Below, one piece after another: positions 59,962 through 64,000 of a DNA stretch of 64,000 nt. The notes beneath the pieces were generated by a model. The model saw only the letters and a list, made by a program, of their open reading frames with translations, was not told the DNA's origin and did not search any database. The position numbers and the translations under genes were made by a program. This DNA is from Closterium sp. Naga37s-1 (Eukaryota > Streptophyta > Zygnematophyceae > Desmidiales > Closteriaceae), in assembly GCA_947471745.1 (NCBI GenBank), contig CANJKZ010000910.1, positions 1,394,501-1,458,500 on the forward strand. Reading direction: 5' to 3'. Position 1 is the first letter of the stretch. The number at the start of each line of letters is the position of its first letter.

Positions 59962-62897
59962 TCAAGAAGAAAGCAAGTGAGGCATAGTAGGTACAAGGCC
60001 TAACATAGTACAGAAACGCTGATGATCACAAGGCTGAAGTGCCTTGGTGAAAACATCAGCAGTGTTGGCCTGAGAGGCCACGTAAGCAAGACGAAGCTGG
60101 CCACGCTGCTGCAACTCTCGAGCAAGGAAGTAGTGCAGAGCAATGTGCTTCGTTCTGTGCTTCAGTCTGTGCTCCTGACATAAGGCCATGCTGGCCTTGT
60201 TGTCGACGTACAGAACTGGAGGAGAACGAGGCGCCTCTTCCAAGTCGGTCAGCAAGTAGGTGAGCCAGCGTAGCTCCTGTGCAGCCATGGCCCCAGCGTA
60301 GATCTCAGCCTCACAACTGGAGCTGAGAACAGAAGAAGAGCGGGTAGACCGCCAAGAGACAGAACCGGAGCCAAGACTGAAGGTGTAACCCTGTGACGAC
60401 CGCTGCGTAGCCAAGTCGTCAACCCAGAAGGCGTCAGCGTGACCAGTGAGGACAACTCGAGCCCGTCCTCCAAGCACGAGCCCCATGCCCGATGTACTGC
60501 ACAAGTATCGCAACACCCTCTTCACAGCATCCCAGTGCACCTTTCGGTGCCTGCCGGGAGCCACGTAGCGAGCCAGAAGGCTGAGAGGGTATGCGAGGTC
60601 AGGTCGTGTGCAAGTCATCAGGTACATGAGGCAGCCCACAAGCTCTGGATACGGGCCACTCGGCTCTATGGACTCGTCCGAAGGTGGAGCTGAGAGCGAG
60701 TGACCTGTAGGCAGAGGAGTGGACTGTGGCGAGGAGTACGTGAAGCTGAAGCGCTGAAGGACCTGCTGCACCATGTGTGACTGAGTCAAGGTAATGGTGC
60801 GCTGTGCTCTGTCCCGGGTGATCCGCAAGCCAAGATAGCTTGTCAGCTCACCCAGGTCTGTGCACGTGTGTCTCTTCTGAAGCTCGGACTTCACGTGGGC
60901 GAGGGCCTCAGTGTCAGCAGTAGCAAAGACGAGGTCGTCTACGTACACGAGAACGTAGAACGGCGGCAGAGTAGTGTCAGTGCGTAAAAACAGAGAAGGG
61001 TCAGAAGTGGAAGGAGCAAAACCAAGAGCAGCAAGAGTCGTCCTGAGTGTGTCGTGCCACTCACGGGGTGCCTGACGGAGACCGTAGACTGGCCGCTGGA
61101 GGCTCCACTGGGTACCAGCTCGAAACGACCCAGTGAAGCCTGGTGGGCGGCGCAGCCAGATCTCCTCGTGCAGGCTGCCCTGTAGGAAGGCTGTGCTGAA
61201 GTCAAGCGAGTGGAGCTCGTAGTCACGCTGAGCAGCTACGTGCAGCAGTACCCGAAGAGTGGTCATCTTCGGGGTAGGGGAGAAGGTCTGGAAGAAGTCA
61301 ACTCCCTGTCACTGATTGAAGCCACGTGCAACGTAATGCGCCTTGAAGACAGGCGGAGAACCCGGCGGCCGCTTCACCCTGAAGATCCACATGCCACTGA
61401 CGATGTTCGCCCCAGGCGGGGGAACCTCGTCGACGTAGGTGCCTGTGGACTTCCAGGAAGCCATCTCGGCATCCATGGCTGCCTGCCATTAAGAGGAGTA
61501 GGGACCCTCTATCGCCTCAGCGTAAGAGCGCGGGGTCAGGATGTCTGGTGCATCCGGGTCTTCCTCAGGGGCAATCAGCCTGGACACGAGATGAAGTACA
61601 GAAGCGGCAAAGCACTCAAACTCCTCCTATCTGTCCTCAAGAACGTCCGTGCCAAGAGCACACTCACCCCCGACGGACGGAGGACAGATAGACACAGACG
61701 CAGACTCAGCAACAAGACTAGTGGCGTAGTCTAGGCGACAGGCTGCAGCAAAGTCAACAAGCTCAGTAACAAGAGCAGACGCAGCAGTGGACTCAAACAA
61801 AGGGTCAGTGACAGCAGTGGCCAGAAAACGCGTTACAGCTGGACTAGCGGCACGGAGGGAGTCAGACGCAGGGTCCGGACCGGCAGGAAGAGAGGACGCA
61901 GGAGGAGACGGCAGAGGGACACGCTGTGGAGCAGTGGAAGGACGCAGAGTCATAGAGTGAGTGCCAGGGACAGGAGGAGGACGCGGACGCGAAACACGAC
62001 CAGCGCGAACAGAACGGACATGTGACGCAGAACGAGACTCAGGCGACACAGGACGCGACTCAGGCTCACGACGCTCCGTAAGACCTCTAGTCGGTCCAGA
62101 GTAAGGAGAAGGACCAGGCAGTGGAGAGGCCGGCTGCAACTGCGACTGGGACTGGACAGGCGGTGGACTCAGGAAAGGAGGAGGAGGACCAGGAGAAGGC
62201 GGGGAGCCAAGAACCTGCCGAAGGAGCGGAACGTAGTACGGCCGCGGCCGCGCAGCGCCTCCAGAAATAGCAGAGACAGAACCGGTACCCTCAGCCCCAG
62301 GGTCTCCAGTCCCAGCAGCACCTCGAGCAGCTCTAGCAGCTCCAGCACCAGCAGCACCTCCAGCAGCTCCAGCACCAGCAGCACCTCCAGCAGCTCCAGC
62401 ACCAACAGCACCTCCAGCAGCTCCAGCACCAGTAGCACCTCCAGCAGCTCCAGCAGCACCTCCAGCACCAGCAGCACCTCCAACAGCTCCAGCAGCTCCA
62501 CCAGTAGCTCCAGCAGCAGCAGCACCAGCACCCGCAGCACCTCCAGCAGCTCCTCTAGCAGCTCCAGCAGCAGCAGCAGCACCTCGACAGCGCCGAGAGT
62601 ACCACTCACGAAGCTGCTGTGAAGAGAGAGGCTCCCGCCGCGACGGGACACCTAGAGCACCTCCAGACTCAGCATGCGCAGGCTCAGCACCCCCAGACTC
62701 AGCACCCCGAGACTCAACACCCCTAGCCTCCATACGCTCAGGCTCAGCACCCCCGGTCCCCGCACCCCCAGCCCCCGCACCCGCAGGCTCAGCACCCCTA
62801 GTAGCACCTGAGTCGACAGCTACCTCGACCGGCTCGGCAGGGTCTACCTAGGACACACCTGAGGGGGCAGGACCCTGGGGGAGGAGGGGGTCGACCG
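59962..62897 (-). pseudogene. Copia E linker, RT and RNase H (few stops)
   Basis: RT to RNase H reads open from 61266 to 59962: LDFSTAFLQGSLHEEIWLRRPPGF, YVLVYVDDLVFATADTEAL with the catalytic YVDD, LTSYLGLRITRDRAQRTI, LTGHADAFWVDDLATQ, EAEIYAGAMAAQELRWL, TADVFTKALQPCDHQRF. Upstream are a TGA replacing Arg (61308-61310), a TAA replacing Gln (61489-61491), a frameshift near 61630, and a TAG replacing Gln (62848-62850). The linker has Ala/Gly-rich AAGGAAGAG repeats (62290-62600). It is the best preserved RT of the short-LTR copies. Confidence 0.87.
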
Positions 62898-64000
62898 GGG
62901 GAGTACCTGGTGCTAGGAAGAGCGGCGGTGGGGGGAGAGAGGCAGTGTGGTAGGGAAAGAGACGATAGTACGACACCGACTCGTCAAACGTGACGTCCTA
63001 AGAGGACAGAACATGACGCGAGGTGGGGTGGTAGAAGTGCCACCCGGGTGCGTCAGGAGGGAAGCCAAGGAAGACACAGGGAACGGCACGGGAGGACAGC
63101 TTGTCCGCTGTAGTATCGCGGACAAAAGCTCGAGATCCCCAGACATGGAACGCGGACGCATCGCCAACCTTCCCCGTCCACCGCAGAGTAGGTGTGGTCT
63201 CCGGCAAGGAGGCACGAGGCTGAAGGTTGATCTGATGCGCAGCGTACTGAACCGCGAACGGCCACAGAAAATGGGGAGCAGCCGCATGGATCATGGACGT
63301 ACGAGCGACGTCCATGACCATGCCAATGCGGCGCTCAGCAATCCCATTCTGCTGCGGGGAGGCCGGAAGCGTGAACGTCTGGCGGATGCCCTCCGAACGA
63401 CAGAAGGCCCTCAGGAGGTCGGAGGAAAACTCCCCACCTCTGTCTGAGTGCAGACGCAGAACAGGAAGGTCTGAACCGAAACTCTCACTGAGCTGGCGAC
63501 GAGCACCGCGGATCCAGTTGATCAACACCTCAGGGACCTCACCCTTGCTGCGCAAGGGGAAGACTCTGGTGTAATGCGAGTAGTCGTCAACGACCAGCAG
63601 GAAGTAACGCTCGTGACCCTGTCCACGGACGCGGGCTGGGACCCACACGTCCATGTGAAGAGTCTGCAGAGGAGCCTCAGTCAGAGGGAACGAGGAGGAG
63701 TGAGGAGCGGCGCGCTGCCGGCCCTCGACACAAGGAACACAGGTGGGGGCAGGCCCCAGAGGAAGGGGAGGGAGGGACCGGGGTAGACCCGAGACAAGGG
63801 CACGGGAGGCCATACCTCGAAGACGAGGAAGGGAGGGGTGACCAAGGCGGTGGTGCCAAAGGAGAGTCTCGTGCAACAGAGGACGACACGAGCAGGGGGC
63901 AGACGCAGGACTAGACCTGGATGCGGCAGCAAACACCTGACTAGACGCAGCTACCTGACCAGACGTAGAGACCGGAGGAGGCGCGGTAGTCAGTGTGTAC
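62898..64000 (-). pseudogene. Copia E pre-integrase and integrase
   Basis: Open from the window edge region (63936) to a TAG at 62998-63000 that replaces Gln: ETLLWHHRLGHPSLPRLRG, HMDVWVPARVRGQGHERYF, LHSDRGGEFSS, QQNGIAERRIGMVMDVA, so all three catalytic acids are present. The FYHPTSRHVLSS block at the end matches H. Gag, protease, leader and 5' LTR would lie to the right of the window. Confidence 0.88.

Larger units (their letters stand above)
59604..64000 (-). mobile_element. Copia E: short-LTR copia, 5' half off the right edge
   Basis: Minus strand: 3' LTR 59604-59732, purine tract TATGGGGGTG (59733-59742), 3' untranslated stretch, RNase H, RT, linker, integrase and pre-integrase region up to the window edge. 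Inserted in D1 after AGATG (59599-59603). Confidence 0.9.

Noticed and set aside
21126-63000. Reassigned genetic code with TAG/TAA read as glutamine, as known in some ulvophyte algae
   Set aside because: The root-cap-type gene ends at TAA, copia A uses CAG for Gln and has no internal TAG, and the copies with TAG also carry frameshifts and deletions. CHG methylation decay explains the pattern more simply.

Overview
Organism. The window looks like nuclear DNA of a green plant or streptophyte alga. Support: spliced genes with GT-AG introns, a secreted PAN/root-cap-type protein gene, and wall-to-wall plant-style LTR retrotransposons primed by initiator-Met-tRNA-like sites. A zygnematophyte such as Closterium is my best guess from the style of the copia elements, but this is inference with low confidence. 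There are no bacterial operons, rRNAs, tRNA genes or CRISPR arrays. Roughly 80% of the window is retrotransposon, most of it short-LTR Ty1/copia elements.  Layout. 1-13202 is a nest four elements deep. An intact copia element A (689-7155, plus strand, two matching 858-bp LTRs, GTCGG target duplication) sits inside the protease-to-RT region of a Ty3/gypsy element (minus strand). The gypsy sits inside the integrase of a decayed short-LTR copia B (minus), and B sits at the gag start of another copia, D2 (minus). 13203-18987 is an island of non-LTR sequence: a two-exon secreted PAN/root-cap-type gene (14105-15638), a ~515-bp long-inverted-repeat element just upstream of it, and a hAT-transposase-derived pseudogene (17398-18960). 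18988-40339 is a pile of decayed copia elements: F (plus) carrying an insert of G (minus), then I (plus) carrying an insert of H (plus), then J (minus) carrying a ~1-kb solo LTR. 40402-47793 (minus) is the most unusual gene: a large spliced protein of about 2,100 residues with three successive CENP-B/Tc5-type helix-turn-helix units, acidic and Gly/Ala-rich linkers, and no visible transposase core. 48553-64000 is another nest: copia C (48809-55862, CTCTT duplication) lies inside the 5' LTR of copia D1, and copia E (minus) lies in D1 after its integrase and runs off the right edge.  How it works together. The short-LTR copia family (B, C, E, F, G, H, I, with J as an outlier) shares LTRs of about 100-140 bp. 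Members with a preserved 5' part have a C-rich tandem-repeat leader between primer-binding site and gag, different in each copy. They also share a variant Gag zinc knuckle with a 13-residue first loop, and long Gly/Ala/Glu/Pro repeats between integrase and RT. B and C lack the usual N-terminal Gag domain altogether. Most in-frame stops in these copies fall on glutamine codons (CAG to TAG), which fits decay of methylated CHG sites. Only copia A looks fully coding; gypsy is interrupted by A and by one UGA between gag and protease.
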